Shown: positions 23,243 through 32,187 of the stretch, in pieces
How positions within the stretch are numbered: the stretch's first letter is position 1
Layout: every line of letters starts with the position of its first letter
Origin: an uncultured Nodularia sp.
GTDB lineage: Bacteria; Cyanobacteriota; Cyanobacteriia; Cyanobacteriales; Nostocaceae
Assembly (NCBI GenBank): GCA_903911355.1
Contig: CAIWDD010000027.1
Coordinates: 1-43,425 of the forward strand
Length of the DNA stretch: 43,425 nt
Direction of reading: 5' to 3'
Notes under the pieces: generated by a model
Database searches by the model: none
Told to the model about the DNA's origin: nothing
Seen by the model: the letters and a program-made list of their open reading frames with translations, nothing else
Position numbers and translations under genes: made by a program

Positions 23243-24763
23243 ATGTTTGAGCAAACTTTTAAAAATATTGATGATGTCCTCTGGAAAGAATCTGGGTGTA
23301 CTACAGAGTTAGATTATACCGAACAAACCTCATGGCTATTATTTTTAAAGTATTTAGATGATTTAGAACAGGAACGATTTGACAAGGCGGAATTAAGTGG
23401 CGAATCCTATAAATTTATTATTGATCCAGAATATCGTTGGTCAATTTGGGCAGCACCAAAGAATGAAGATGGTGGATTAGATCGTAATCTTGCTTTAACT
23501 GGAGATGATTTGATTGATTATATTAATGGTAAATTATTCCCCTATCTGCAAAGTTTTAAAGAACGGTCTAGCGGTTCAGATACCATAGAATATAAGATTG
23601 GCGAGATTTTTAGCGAGATTAAAAATAAATTTCAAAGTGGTTATAGTTTGCGAGAGGCACTGGAATATATTGATGAATTAAAATTTAGATCCCAGGAGGA
23701 GAAACATGAGTTATCCTATCTCTATGAAGCGAAGATCAAAAATATGGGAAATGCGGGGCGTAATGGTGGAGAATATTACACGCCACGTCCTTTAATTCGG
23801 GCAATAATTCAGGTTATCAAGCCAAAAATCGGTGAAAAAATCTATGATGGTGCTTGTGGTTCGGCGGGGTTTTTATGTGAAAGTTATGATTATTTAAGAC
23901 AAGGTAAGTTAACAACTAAGCAACTAGAAACACTCCAGAAAAATACTTTTATAGGAAAAGAAAAGAAAAGTTTAGCTTATGTTATTGGCATCATGAATAT
24001 GATTTTACATGGGATTGATGCCCCGAATATTATTCATACTAATACTTTGACTGAAAATCTCAGCGATGTTCAAGATAAAGATCGTTTTGATGTGATTTTA
24101 GCTAATCCTCCCTTTGGGGGGAAGGAACGGAAGGAAGTACAGAATAATTTTAATATTAAAACGGGAGAAACTGCTTTTTTATTTTTACAGCATTTTATCA
24201 AAATGTTGAAGGTTGGTGGTAGGGCGGCGGTAGTTATTAAAAATACCTTTCTCTCTAACTCTGATAATGCTTCCCGTGCTTTGCGTCAAGAGCTTTTGAG
24301 TAGTTGTAATTTACATACTATTTTAGATTGTCCTGGGGGGACTTTTATTGGTGCGGGGGTGAAAACTGTAGTTTTATTTTTTGAGAAGGGAGAACCGTTA
24401 GAGGCGATTCAGACTACACCGATTTTTAATCAAGGTAAGTCTATTAATGAACAAATGGCGACTAAAAAGATTTGGTATTATCAACTAGATCCGGGGCGAA
24501 GTTTAGGGAAAACTAATCCATTAAATGATGATGATTTACGGGAGTTTGTGGAGTTACAAGCTAGTTTTGCAGAGTCGGAAAGGTCTTGGTTAGTGGATGT
24601 TGGTGATATTGATCAGGAGTCCTTTGATTTATCGGTGAAGAATCCCAATAAGGGGGAGGAGGTGAGGTTAAGAGAACCACAGGATATTTTAGAGGAAATT
24701 GCAGTTTTGGATCAGGAGAGTGCGAAGATTTTAGAGGTTATTGGGGGGATGATATGCAGTTGA
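23243..24763 (+). CDS. hsdM: Type I restriction-modification methyltransferase subunit
   Basis: A 506-residue N6-adenine DNA methyltransferase. The N-terminal HsdM helical domain (about 1-160) has LDYTEQTSWLLFLKYLDDLE. GEYYTPRPLIRAI is followed by the SAM-binding motif I YDGACGSAGFL (201-211) and the catalytic motif IV NPPFGG (288-293). It modifies the target adenine with HsdS and forms the restriction complex with HsdR. No strong ribosome site is visible before ATG 23243. hsdS starts inside its last codons (10-bp overlap), so the two are translationally coupled. The genes here are more AT-rich than the housekeeping genes around them, consistent with transfer. Confidence 0.93.
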   Translation: MFEQTFKNIDDVLWKESGCTTELDYTEQTSWLLFLKYLDDLEQERFDKAELSGESYKFIIDPEYRWSIWAAPKNEDGGLDRNLALTGDDLIDYINGKLFPYLQSFKERSSGSDTIEYKIGEIFSEIKNKFQSGYSLREALEYIDELKFRSQEEKHELSYLYEAKIKNMGNAGRNGGEYYTPRPLIRAIIQVIKPKIGEKIYDGACGSAGFLCESYDYLRQGKLTTKQLETLQKNTFIGKEKKSLAYVIGIMNMILHGIDAPNIIHTNTLTENLSDVQDKDRFDVILANPPFGGKERKEVQNNFNIKTGETAFLFLQHFIKMLKVGGRAAVVIKNTFLSNSDNASRALRQELLSSCNLHTILDCPGGTFIGAGVKTVVLFFEKGEPLEAIQTTPIFNQGKSINEQMATKKIWYYQLDPGRSLGKTNPLNDDDLREFVELQASFAESERSWLVDVGDIDQESFDLSVKNPNKGEEVRLREPQDILEEIAVLDQESAKILEVIGGMICS

Positions 24764-25968
24764 TATTTGATAGCGGACAGTTACCAGTGGGTTGGAATGT
24801 AAAATATTTAGATGAACTTTGTGAAAACCTAGATAGTAAAAGAATACCTATCACAAAATCTTCAAGAAAATCTGGCAGTATTCCGTATTATGGGGCTTCT
24901 GGTATTGTTGATTATGTTGCTGATTACATCTTCGATGAAGACTTACTTTTAGTATCTGAAGATGGAGCAAATCTTTTAGCTAGAACCTATCCAATAGCAT
25001 TCTCTATCACAAGTAAAACCTGGGTAAATAACCATGCTCATGTACTTCGATTTAAGGAAAAAATAACACAGATTTTTGTTGAGTTTTATTTAAACTCTAT
25101 CTCTCTTGAGTCTTATGTAAGTGGTATGGCTCAACCAAAACTTAATCAAAAGTCACTCAATTCAATTCCTATTCCTATTCCCCCACTTCCAGAACAAAAG
25201 AGAATTGTAGCGATATTGGATGAGGCGTTTGAGGGGATTGATAGAGCAATAAGGAACACTGAAAAAAACCTCAGCAATGCACGGGAACTATTTGAAAGTT
25301 ATCTAAATTCTATTTTTAGTCAAAAAGGTGAAGGGTGGGAAGAGAAGAAGTTAGAAGATATTTGTGAAAAGGTAGAATATGGTTCGTCTGCTAAATCCCT
25401 AGCAGAAGGAGAAATTGCTGTATTAAGAATGGGAAACATTCAAAATGGTGCAATTGATTGGAGCAACCTTGTATACACAAATGATCAAGAAGAAATTAAC
25501 AAATATTTACTTAAATATAATGATGTTTTATTCAACAGAACTAATAGTGATGAACACGTAGGTAAAACGGCAATATATAAAGGTGAAATGCCAGCTATTT
25601 TTGCTGGTTACTTAATTAAAATTCATAGAAAAGAAGAGTTAATAGATGCAGATTTTCTTAACTTTTATCTAAATAGCCCCATCGCTAGAGAGTATGGTAA
25701 GTCAATCATGAGCCGTAGTGTTAATCAAGCAAACATAAATGGAACGAAATTAAAAGGTTATCCAATCTCTATCCCTTCTCTATCTATACAAAAACAAATT
25801 GTTAAAAAGTTAAGTTTTCTCCGTACAGAAACCCAACGCCTTGAAAGCATCTACCGTCAAAAAATCGCTGCATTAAAAGAACTCAAACAAAGCATCCTAC
25901 AAAAAGCCTTTACCGGCGAATTAACAGCAGATAAAGGAGAACCCGCTAAGGAGGAGATTGCAGCATGA
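24754..25968 (+). CDS. hsdS: Type I restriction specificity subunit
   Basis: 404 residues with two target-recognition domains, one before residue 145 and one at about 195-345. Each is followed by a conserved helical spacer: PLPEQKRIVAILDEAFEGID (about 147-166) and SIQKQIVKKLSFLRTETQRL near the C-terminus with ILQKAFTGEL. The two TRDs recognise the two halves of a bipartite DNA target and are expected to differ between strains. The gene overlaps hsdM by 10 bp. Its TGA sits in an ATGA that opens a seven-codon frame, as though another coupled gene once followed. Confidence 0.92.
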   Translation: MQLIFDSGQLPVGWNVKYLDELCENLDSKRIPITKSSRKSGSIPYYGASGIVDYVADYIFDEDLLLVSEDGANLLARTYPIAFSITSKTWVNNHAHVLRFKEKITQIFVEFYLNSISLESYVSGMAQPKLNQKSLNSIPIPIPPLPEQKRIVAILDEAFEGIDRAIRNTEKNLSNARELFESYLNSIFSQKGEGWEEKKLEDICEKVEYGSSAKSLAEGEIAVLRMGNIQNGAIDWSNLVYTNDQEEINKYLLKYNDVLFNRTNSDEHVGKTAIYKGEMPAIFAGYLIKIHRKEELIDADFLNFYLNSPIAREYGKSIMSRSVNQANINGTKLKGYPISIPSLSIQKQIVKKLSFLRTETQRLESIYRQKIAALKELKQSILQKAFTGELTADKGEPAKEEIAA

Positions 25969-25998
25969 GAGATTATTTAACGCAATAACATAATCATC

Positions 25999-27207
25999 TC
26001 AAGCTTGTGTATTTTCTGATTCTGCCTCTAGCTTTAAACTTAATAATTCATACTCGTGCTTTTCCTTATTAAGAACAGTAGAGACAATTGCATACTCTTG
26101 AATAGTTGCAACATAAACTGAATCTTTTCTAATAAATTCTACATCTTTAATAGCAGAATCAGCTATAGAACATTTATATTTTTTTCGAGAACCTACCTCT
26201 TGCAAAGTAGTGGTTATAGTATTGTAATTAATCTGAGTTAATTTCACCTTTACACAAATTTCTGTTTCTGCTCTTAGTTTAGTATTTTTAATGACATCAA
26301 TCACCTTAGATATAGTTTCTTGCTCTATTTCTCCTACTTGCACCTTGTGACCAGGAGAAGCCCAATTTATTTGTAATTTACTAATACCTATTCTGGTTAA
26401 AGATATTAAAAACTCAGTATATTTAAAGGCAGTTTTCTTTTTGAGAATATTTAGTTTAGCTGGTAATTCCTCTGAATTTGCTCCTAAATTTATTAATTGT
26501 ATAAATTCTTTGAAACATTGCCCCAAAAAAGATTCTCCTAAACCTAAACTATCTTCCTCATACACAGTACCCTCTAGACGCATTCCAAATGATCCACTAA
26601 ATACACTAGACATGACAACTTGAGTCTTTTGCTTGATCTCAAATGGTATAATGTGACTTTCGGATCTTCCTGATTTTATTTGTCCTATGGCATCAATTGT
26701 TTCTTGCAATGAAGATAAAATTAAACCCAGATCGCCCACAGGAGCTTCCTGAATATCTTTATCTGGAAATTTTAAAACAAAATCTATAATTTCTCTTCTT
26801 TTCTGCGTAGAAACTACTTCAATATTTTCACTATTCTGAAATTCAGATTGAATAAATTGTCCTAATTCTGGTAAATAATCATCTGGTATTTCATTACATT
26901 CAACATTTTTAACAATGACATTTATTCCATCTTCATAAGGAATTTCCACTTGATAGACAAAAGCATCTTCTGTCTCAGCAAATATATGTCTAAGCTCCAC
27001 GTCACCTTTAATTACACTCTGAAAACGAGATGAAGATACAGGAGCATATAGCCATATTTCAGCAAAATCTGAACTATCTACACAAACTACAATAAAAATT
27101 AATCCTGATTTATTTTTGCAGGAAAACAATACAGGTTTATCATAAAAGTCATAAACTTCTATGATTTCAAGTTGTCCTAATATTGTCCTTTCCGGCAAAA
27201 AACTCAT
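25999..27207 (-). CDS. Unknown protein, DUF6575-like, nested in the RM locus
   Basis: 402 residues, no signal peptide and no membrane segment. The N-terminus (RTILGQLEIIEVYDFYDKPVLFSCKNKSG...WLYAPVSSSRFQ) resembles proteins I remember as DUF6575. The middle is helical with FGMRLEGTVYEEDSLG. The C-terminal third is beta-rich. No nuclease, ATPase or protease motif is evident. It runs opposite to the RM genes. It follows the small gene at 27649 after 25 bp, so the two form a transcription unit lodged between hsdS and hsdR. Its FGMRLEG...LG segment suggests a binding surface rather than an active site. A defence-related or TA-like role is inferred only from position. Confidence 0.65.
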   Translation of the reverse strand: MSFLPERTILGQLEIIEVYDFYDKPVLFSCKNKSGLIFIVVCVDSSDFAEIWLYAPVSSSRFQSVIKGDVELRHIFAETEDAFVYQVEIPYEDGINVIVKNVECNEIPDDYLPELGQFIQSEFQNSENIEVVSTQKRREIIDFVLKFPDKDIQEAPVGDLGLILSSLQETIDAIGQIKSGRSESHIIPFEIKQKTQVVMSSVFSGSFGMRLEGTVYEEDSLGLGESFLGQCFKEFIQLINLGANSEELPAKLNILKKKTAFKYTEFLISLTRIGISKLQINWASPGHKVQVGEIEQETISKVIDVIKNTKLRAETEICVKVKLTQINYNTITTTLQEVGSRKKYKCSIADSAIKDVEFIRKDSVYVATIQEYAIVSTVLNKEKHEYELLSLKLEAESENTQA

Positions 27208-27232
27208 GGCTATAAATGTGGTTATCAGTTAA

Positions 27233-27649
27233 TTATGTTTTACTAGAATCTTCTTTATTTATATCTATTAATTCAAAAAAATGCTCAGGCTCACTATTCT
27301 CAGGTATCCACCAAGTATGATGGGATTTTTCATTTTTTGATGGAGTGGGTTTAATTTGTCCTAGTTTTTCATTCAAAACTCCCCTAGCAATTTTGCGATT
27401 TTTAAACCTCGGAATACGACGAGAGAGATTTTTAGCATCATCTAAAGATGAATGAACTGATACTCCACAGGCTTGGCACTCAGATCCACCGGGGGGACAT
27501 TCCTTATTTGGATTTTCTTGCCGCCAAGATAAAAAATCTTCTGGTAGGGGTTTTGAATGTGCCTTTTTAATAAATCTGTAAAATTCTCCTGATGCAGTAT
27601 TGGATTCTGATGGAGGACATTGATCTGGGAAGTTTTTTGGATATATCAT
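27233..27649 (-). CDS. Small soluble Cys protein, partner of the 402-aa protein
   Basis: 138 residues. It opens MIYPKNFPDQCPPSESNTAS and contains GEFYRFIKKAHSKPLPEDFLSW. A compact ECPPGGSECQACG stretch holds three cysteines that could bind zinc. A basic region (RRIPRFKNRKIARGVL) and a conserved-looking HHTWWIP near the end follow. I know of no named family. It is upstream of, and 25 bp from, the 402-residue gene on the same strand, a spacing typical of two-gene modules. Its basic middle would fit nucleic-acid contact. A toxin or sensor role is possible but unproven. Confidence 0.6.
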   Translation of the reverse strand: MIYPKNFPDQCPPSESNTASGEFYRFIKKAHSKPLPEDFLSWRQENPNKECPPGGSECQACGVSVHSSLDDAKNLSRRIPRFKNRKIARGVLNEKLGQIKPTPSKNEKSHHTWWIPENSEPEHFFELIDINKEDSSKT

Positions 27650-27881
27650 CCTTTAGTTTTCAAGTATGATAATAAGTTTATTTATAACCTATGGACTAGA
27701 CTTAGTAGCATGAATCTACCACAAAGTGACATATAATATCTATAAAATTTTGAACAATTTATTTTTGCTTATAAATAATTAATAAGATTCTAGGATTTTA
27801 AATTAATATTTATTATTACTGAGATTATATTCGTGTATAAATAGGTTTTGATAGAAAATCAGATTCTGGATATGAGCCATC

Positions 27882-30281
27882 ATGAATGAAGCCGAAACCC
27901 GCGCCGAATTAATTGACCCCGCTTTAACTGCTGCTGGTTGGGGAGTAGTTGAACATAGTCGCATCCGTCGAGAAGTCATCGCCCCTGGTCGCTTAATTGG
28001 TAACGGTAAACGGGCTAAAGCAGACATAGCTGATTATGTATTAGTTTATCGTGGTGAAAAACTTGCAGTTATTGAGGCTAAAAAACGCGACTTACCGGAT
28101 ACGGAAGGTTTAGCACAGGCGAAAAAATACGCCGAAAAATTAAAAACCCGCTTTGCATACTCTACCAATGGTGTTGGTATTTACCAAGTAGATATGCACA
28201 CGGGAAAAGAAGGTTATATAAATAAATATCCCACACCCGATGAACTATGGGAAGCTACCTGGCGGTTGAGCGAAGTAGTAACCAGTGATTTACCCTCGAC
28301 TCCCCTCAGAGAACAAGAATGGGGCGATTCTCTCTCAGCGATAATTCGTCAACGCTTTGCAACTATTCCCTTTGAAGATAAAAGCGGTACCTGGGAAGCC
28401 CGATACTATCAACATAATGCCATCAAATATGTTTTAGAGGCGATCGCCCAAGGGCAAAAGCGGATTTTATTAACAATGGCCACAGGTACAGGTAAAACCT
28501 TTATCGCCTTCCAACTGGCCTGGAAACTCTTCCAAAGCCGATGGAACTTGAGCCTTGAACCCAAACGCCGCCCCAGAATACTATTTTTAGCAGATCGTAA
28601 TATTCTCGCAGACCAAGCATTTAACTCATTTTCTGCCTTTCCTGATGATGCTCTAGTTCGCATAGATCCTGAAACCATCAAAAAACGGGGGAGAGTTCCC
28701 AAAAACGGAAACATCTTCTTTACCATTTTCCAAACTTTCATGACAGGAAAGGACGAGGAAGGTAAACCCACTCCCAAATTTAACGACTATCCCCCCAATT
28801 TTTTCGACTTTATTATTATTGATGAATGTCACCGAGGGGGAGCAAGCGACGAAAGCACCTGGCGAGGAATTTTAGAATACTTTTCCCCTGCGGTACAACT
28901 AGGACTAACTGCAACACCCAAACGCAAAAACAATGCTGATACATACACTTATTTTGGGGAGCCAGTTTATACTTATGCCCTGAAAGATGGTATTAACGAT
29001 GGGTTTTTAACTCCCTTCAAAGTCAGGGAAATAGAAACTACTTTAGATGAATATACTTACAGTCCTGATGATGATGTCATAGAAGGGGCAATAGACGGTG
29101 AAAAAACCTATACAGAAAAAGACTTTAATCGCATTATTAAAATTGAAGAACGGGAACGCTACCGAGTGCAAGTGTTCATGGCAGAAATAGATCAGAATCA
29201 AAAAACCCTTGTATTTTGTGCTAACCAAGATCATGCCCTAGCAGTAAGAAATTTAATCAATGAAATCAAGATTAGTAATAATCCTAATTATTGCCACAGA
29301 GTCACAGCTAATGATGGCACACTAGGAGAACAACACCTAAAGAATTTTCAAGATAATGAAAAAAATATTCCTACAATCTTAACCACCTCTCAAAAACTTT
29401 CCACTGGGGTTGATGCTCGTAATGTGCGGAATATAGTCTTAATGCGTCCCGTTAATTCCATGATTGAATTTAAACAAATTATTGGTCGTGGTACTCGTTT
29501 ATATGATGGTAAGGATTATTTTACTATTTATGATTTTGTCAAAGCTTATGAACATTTTAATGATCCTGAATGGGATGGTGAACCCCAAGAACCGATAAAA
29601 GTTACCAACAAAAAAGCAGAGAACTTACCACCAAATACAGATAAGCATACCCCAAAAGAGAGAACCAAAAATACAGAAGATACCACACCTAAAATAATTA
29701 AAGTTAAATTAGGAGATGGGAAAGAAAGAACTATTGAACATCAAATATCTACCAGCTTTTGGAGTGTAGATGGTAAACCCATAACCGCTGTAGAATTTAT
29801 AGAAAAGCTATTTGGTGAAATTCCTGAACTGTTTAAAAACGAAGATGAATTGAGAACTATTTGGAGTCGTCCAGATACTCGAAAAGCACTGTTAGAGGGA
29901 CTATCAGAAAAAGGTTATAATTTAGAACAATTAACAGAAATTAGCCGGTTAATTAATGCTGAAAAAGGTGACTTATATGATGTATTAGCGTATATTGCTT
30001 ATGCTGCTGTACCTATTAGCCGACGGGAAAGGGTTTTAGCTCATAAATCATTAATTTTCTCTAAATATGTGGGTAAACAACAAGAGTTCCTGGATTTTGT
30101 GTTAGATCAATATATCAAAGACGGAGTAGAAGAACTGGATCGATCTAAGTTACCCCAATTATTAGAGTTAAAATATCATACTATTCATGATGCTATTAAA
30201 GAATTAGGTAGCGTTGCTAAGATTAGTGAAGTATTTATCGGGTTTCAGCAGTATTTGTATTCACAGGATATAGCAGCTTAA
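27882..30281 (+). CDS. hsdR: Type I restriction endonuclease subunit (EcoEI-like)
   Basis: 799 residues. The N-terminal PD-(D/E)xK nuclease has Asp51 and E65-A-K67 in LAVIEAKKRDL. The superfamily-2 translocase has Walker A ATGTGKT (200-206), DECH (314-317) and GLTATPKR. Motif VI is QIIGRGTRLYDG, and an EcoEI-type C-terminal domain follows (about 640-790, RRERVLAHKSLIF...LELKYHTIHDA). It cleaves unmodified DNA after translocation. All catalytic motifs are intact, so with hsdM and hsdS the system looks functional. It is separated from hsdS by 1.9 kb containing two opposite-strand genes and must have its own promoter. Confidence 0.93.
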   Translation: MNEAETRAELIDPALTAAGWGVVEHSRIRREVIAPGRLIGNGKRAKADIADYVLVYRGEKLAVIEAKKRDLPDTEGLAQAKKYAEKLKTRFAYSTNGVGIYQVDMHTGKEGYINKYPTPDELWEATWRLSEVVTSDLPSTPLREQEWGDSLSAIIRQRFATIPFEDKSGTWEARYYQHNAIKYVLEAIAQGQKRILLTMATGTGKTFIAFQLAWKLFQSRWNLSLEPKRRPRILFLADRNILADQAFNSFSAFPDDALVRIDPETIKKRGRVPKNGNIFFTIFQTFMTGKDEEGKPTPKFNDYPPNFFDFIIIDECHRGGASDESTWRGILEYFSPAVQLGLTATPKRKNNADTYTYFGEPVYTYALKDGINDGFLTPFKVREIETTLDEYTYSPDDDVIEGAIDGEKTYTEKDFNRIIKIEERERYRVQVFMAEIDQNQKTLVFCANQDHALAVRNLINEIKISNNPNYCHRVTANDGTLGEQHLKNFQDNEKNIPTILTTSQKLSTGVDARNVRNIVLMRPVNSMIEFKQIIGRGTRLYDGKDYFTIYDFVKAYEHFNDPEWDGEPQEPIKVTNKKAENLPPNTDKHTPKERTKNTEDTTPKIIKVKLGDGKERTIEHQISTSFWSVDGKPITAVEFIEKLFGEIPELFKNEDELRTIWSRPDTRKALLEGLSEKGYNLEQLTEISRLINAEKGDLYDVLAYIAYAAVPISRRERVLAHKSLIFSKYVGKQQEFLDFVLDQYIKDGVEELDRSKLPQLLELKYHTIHDAIKELGSVAKISEVFIGFQQYLYSQDIAA

Positions 30282-30415
30282 TTGGGGAAGTTGTTAATAA
30301 TATCTATGGAGCTTTGCGAAGAATCTTGTCAGAGGAATACCTTGTTAAGTTTTCGGTTACCCCACTTACCGGGAAGAAAAAGGTAGGCTTAGGATCATAG
30401 TCCTCTAGAAATGAG

Positions 30416-31111
30416 GCTTCCATTAATTCCACTTCCCAGAGGGAAGTGATGTTGTTTTAAAAAAGTACAGTAGATAGTAATTTTTGGGTTTCCATTAATT
30501 CCACTTCCCAGAGGGAAGTGATGATTCATCCTGGCGGTTACGCTCATCGATGAGCTTTCCGTTTCCATTAATTCCACTTCCCAGAGGGAAGTGATGAGAC
30601 AATGGGGCTGGAAACGATTTCCAGTTTGCCTAGTTTCCATTAATTCCACTTCCCAGAGGGAAGTGATGTAGTAGTCAGCAGCCTATTAAGCCTAGCAATC
30701 GGGTTAGTTTCCATTAATTCCACTTCCCAGAGGGAAGTGATGGAAGACCTGCGCTTGGCTCTCACCATTGCGTCAATAGTTTCCATTAATTCCACTTCCC
30801 AGAGGGAAGTGATGTTTTGATTTCAAAAATCTAGAGCCTGTAAAAGGCGCTTGTTTCCATTAATTCCACTTCCCAGAGGGAAGTGATGGCAGGAACTAGC
30901 AAAGCAGGACAAGAAAGTTGTTGCCGTTTCCATTAATTCCACTTCCCAGAGGGAAGTGATGTCTCAAAAAGCTTTGCTTTCCCTGCAGAAGTACCAGTGC
31001 CGTTTCCATTAATTCCACTTCCCAGAGGGAAGTGATGACAATTAATTGAGTGCCTTTGGTGTACTTGTTAAGGAAGTTTCCATTAATTCCACTTCCCAGA
31101 GGGAAGTGATG
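30416..31111 (-). CRISPR. CRISPR array, 10 repeats and 9 spacers, no cas genes nearby
   Basis: Ten 36-nt repeats start at 30416, 30488, 30561, 30633, 30707, 30779, 30853, 30926, 31002 and 31076. Spacers are 36-40 nt. In plus orientation the repeat begins GTTTCCATTAATTCC and ends in a perfect hairpin CACTTCCC-AGA-GGGAAGTG plus ATG. Read on the minus strand it ends AATTAATGGAAAC, the usual 3' tag type, so transcription is leftward. The only divergent repeat is the leftmost (GCTTCC for GTTTCC), which fits a leader-distal position. No cas gene is in the window, so effector and adaptation proteins must come from elsewhere. Confidence 0.97.
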
Positions 31112-31290
31112 TCCTCCATTTTAAACACAGTCCCAGTAAGAAGTCTAGAGGCACTTTCCGAGGTTCAAGAAACTTAACGGCTGAAATGGCATTTAGCATA
31201 GTAGTCAAACGGCTGAAACTCTTATATAGCAAGCGACCGAGGTTCAGAACGGGAAAATCATCATTTCAGCGATTTTGATTGAACCTCGGT
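31112..31290 (-). promoter_or_regulatory. CRISPR leader region with inverted repeats
   Basis: Directly right of the last repeat, that is, upstream for leftward transcription. The first 47 bp (31112-31158) recur inverted at 32141-32187. Further up, CCGAGGTTCA occurs at 31158-31167 and again in ACCGAGGTTCA (31236-31246), which pairs perfectly with TGAACCTCGGT (31280-31290) around a 33-nt loop. CGGCTGAAA is also repeated. Leader function is inferred from position and from sharing with a second CRISPR repeat. Confidence 0.6.
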
Positions 31291-31330
31291 GGCGGGTAAC
31301 TAGTGCATTGCAGTGACTGTTAGTTATAGG

Positions 31331-31590
31331 GCTTACGCAACTGGCACAGGCGATCGCCCGATCTGCTTGCAGCAGCGCTTGGCGATCGCATCCCGTCAAG
31401 ATAATCAGATACATGATCTTTGGTGTCACACAGATTCCCGACTTCTGCACTTATATTAGATTAGTCCAATTATGTAAGAAGTCGGGGATCTTAACTTATG
31501 CAGCTGCGATCGCCTAACTGCTGTGTCAATGCACTAGTTAATCATGACCGAAGTTCAATCAAAATCCCTGGAATAGTTATTCTGATGTTT
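31331..31590 (+). repeat. Dispersed repeat B, long form with embedded palindrome
   Basis: GCTTACGCAACTGG...GGCGATCGCC at 31331-31358 and the tail caatgcactagttaatcat...aatccctggaatagtt at about 31526-31580 match 15505-15610. Between them sit about 147 bp flanked by HIP1 sites. These contain one unit of the cccgacttct/agaagtcggg hairpin family also tandem at 16316-16484. Confidence 0.75.
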
Positions 31591-31592
31591 TA

Positions 31593-31798
31593 GAGGATGT
31601 TTGGAAAGTATTAAACAGGTAATTTTTATATTAGGGAACAGGGAATAGGGAACAGGGAACAGGGAACAACGGAAGGATTGGGAAGGATTGGGGAACACAC
31701 CGAAACAATCAAATCCAGTCCCCTCCCCTTACAAGGGGAGGGTTAGGGTGGGGTAAAAGAATATTCGATACACTAATCATGACTTATCAAACATCCTC
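31593..31798 (-). repeat. Complete MITE family A copy with TTA target duplication
   Basis: 206 bp in inverted orientation relative to the copies at 12237 and 33312. GAGGATGTTTGGAAAGTA on the left is mirrored by GACTTATCAAACATCCTC on the right. TTA flanks both sides (31590-31592, 31799-31801). A short gggaacaggg heptamer array lies inside. Confidence 0.85.
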
Positions 31799-31890
31799 TT
31801 AGACCTCGGTACCTTGCTGTATAGGGGTTTGAGAGTGTTTGTCAGCCAAAGTCCATAAACAATGATTGTTAACTCTAGTACTGCGAGAAT

Positions 31891-31952
31891 TAACACTCAG
31901 TCGGATTTATCCGACTTCAGCTTTTAGACAGGGGTTTCTAACCCCTGGCTCC
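31891..31952 (-). repeat. Inverted copy of the palindromic repeat at 38-103
   Basis: Reverse complement of 38-103 with few changes, including both hairpins (GTCGGAT-TTATCCGAC and GGGGTTTCTAACCCC). Followed by CT-rich degenerate repeats (ggctccct, tcaaccatcaaccgtcaacc) up to 32103 and no gene. Confidence 0.7.
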
Positions 31953-32140
31953 CTCTGCGTTTCTTAACCATTACCTCTACTCAATCCGCCACACCTTCAC
32001 GGTTTCTAACCCCCAGCTCCCTCCCTGCGGTTCTTAACCCCTAGCTCCCGCGTCCGACCCATCAACCATCAACCATCAACCGTCAACCGTCAACCGTCAA
32101 CAAAACAGCGATGCACTGAGCAGATCCCACCGGTGCTAAT

Positions 32141-32187
32141 GAAAGTGCCTCTAGACTTCTTACAGGGTAAGTGTTTAAAATAGGAGG
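32141..32187 (+). promoter_or_regulatory. Second, inverted copy of the CRISPR leader end
   Basis: Bases 32141-32163 are a perfect 23-bp inverted match to 31136-31158. Similarity continues, with a few changes and one extra base, for 47 bp to the first base of the CRISPR repeat on each side (gtgtttaaaat then ggagg). It points rightward, toward the solitary repeat at 32188. Confidence 0.7.

Noticed and set aside
30395-30649. 84-codon minus-strand frame with repeated HHFPLGSGINGN
   Set aside because: It is the CRISPR repeats read as protein, and the periodic peptide follows the repeat-spacer period.
30452-31075. CRISPR spacers as self-targeting within the window
   Set aside because: I saw no spacer matching another place in this window by eye. 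The rest of the genome is not available.
31244-31450. 68-codon minus-strand frame in the repeat block
   Set aside because: Crosses the leader dyad and repeat B, and has no protein-like signature.
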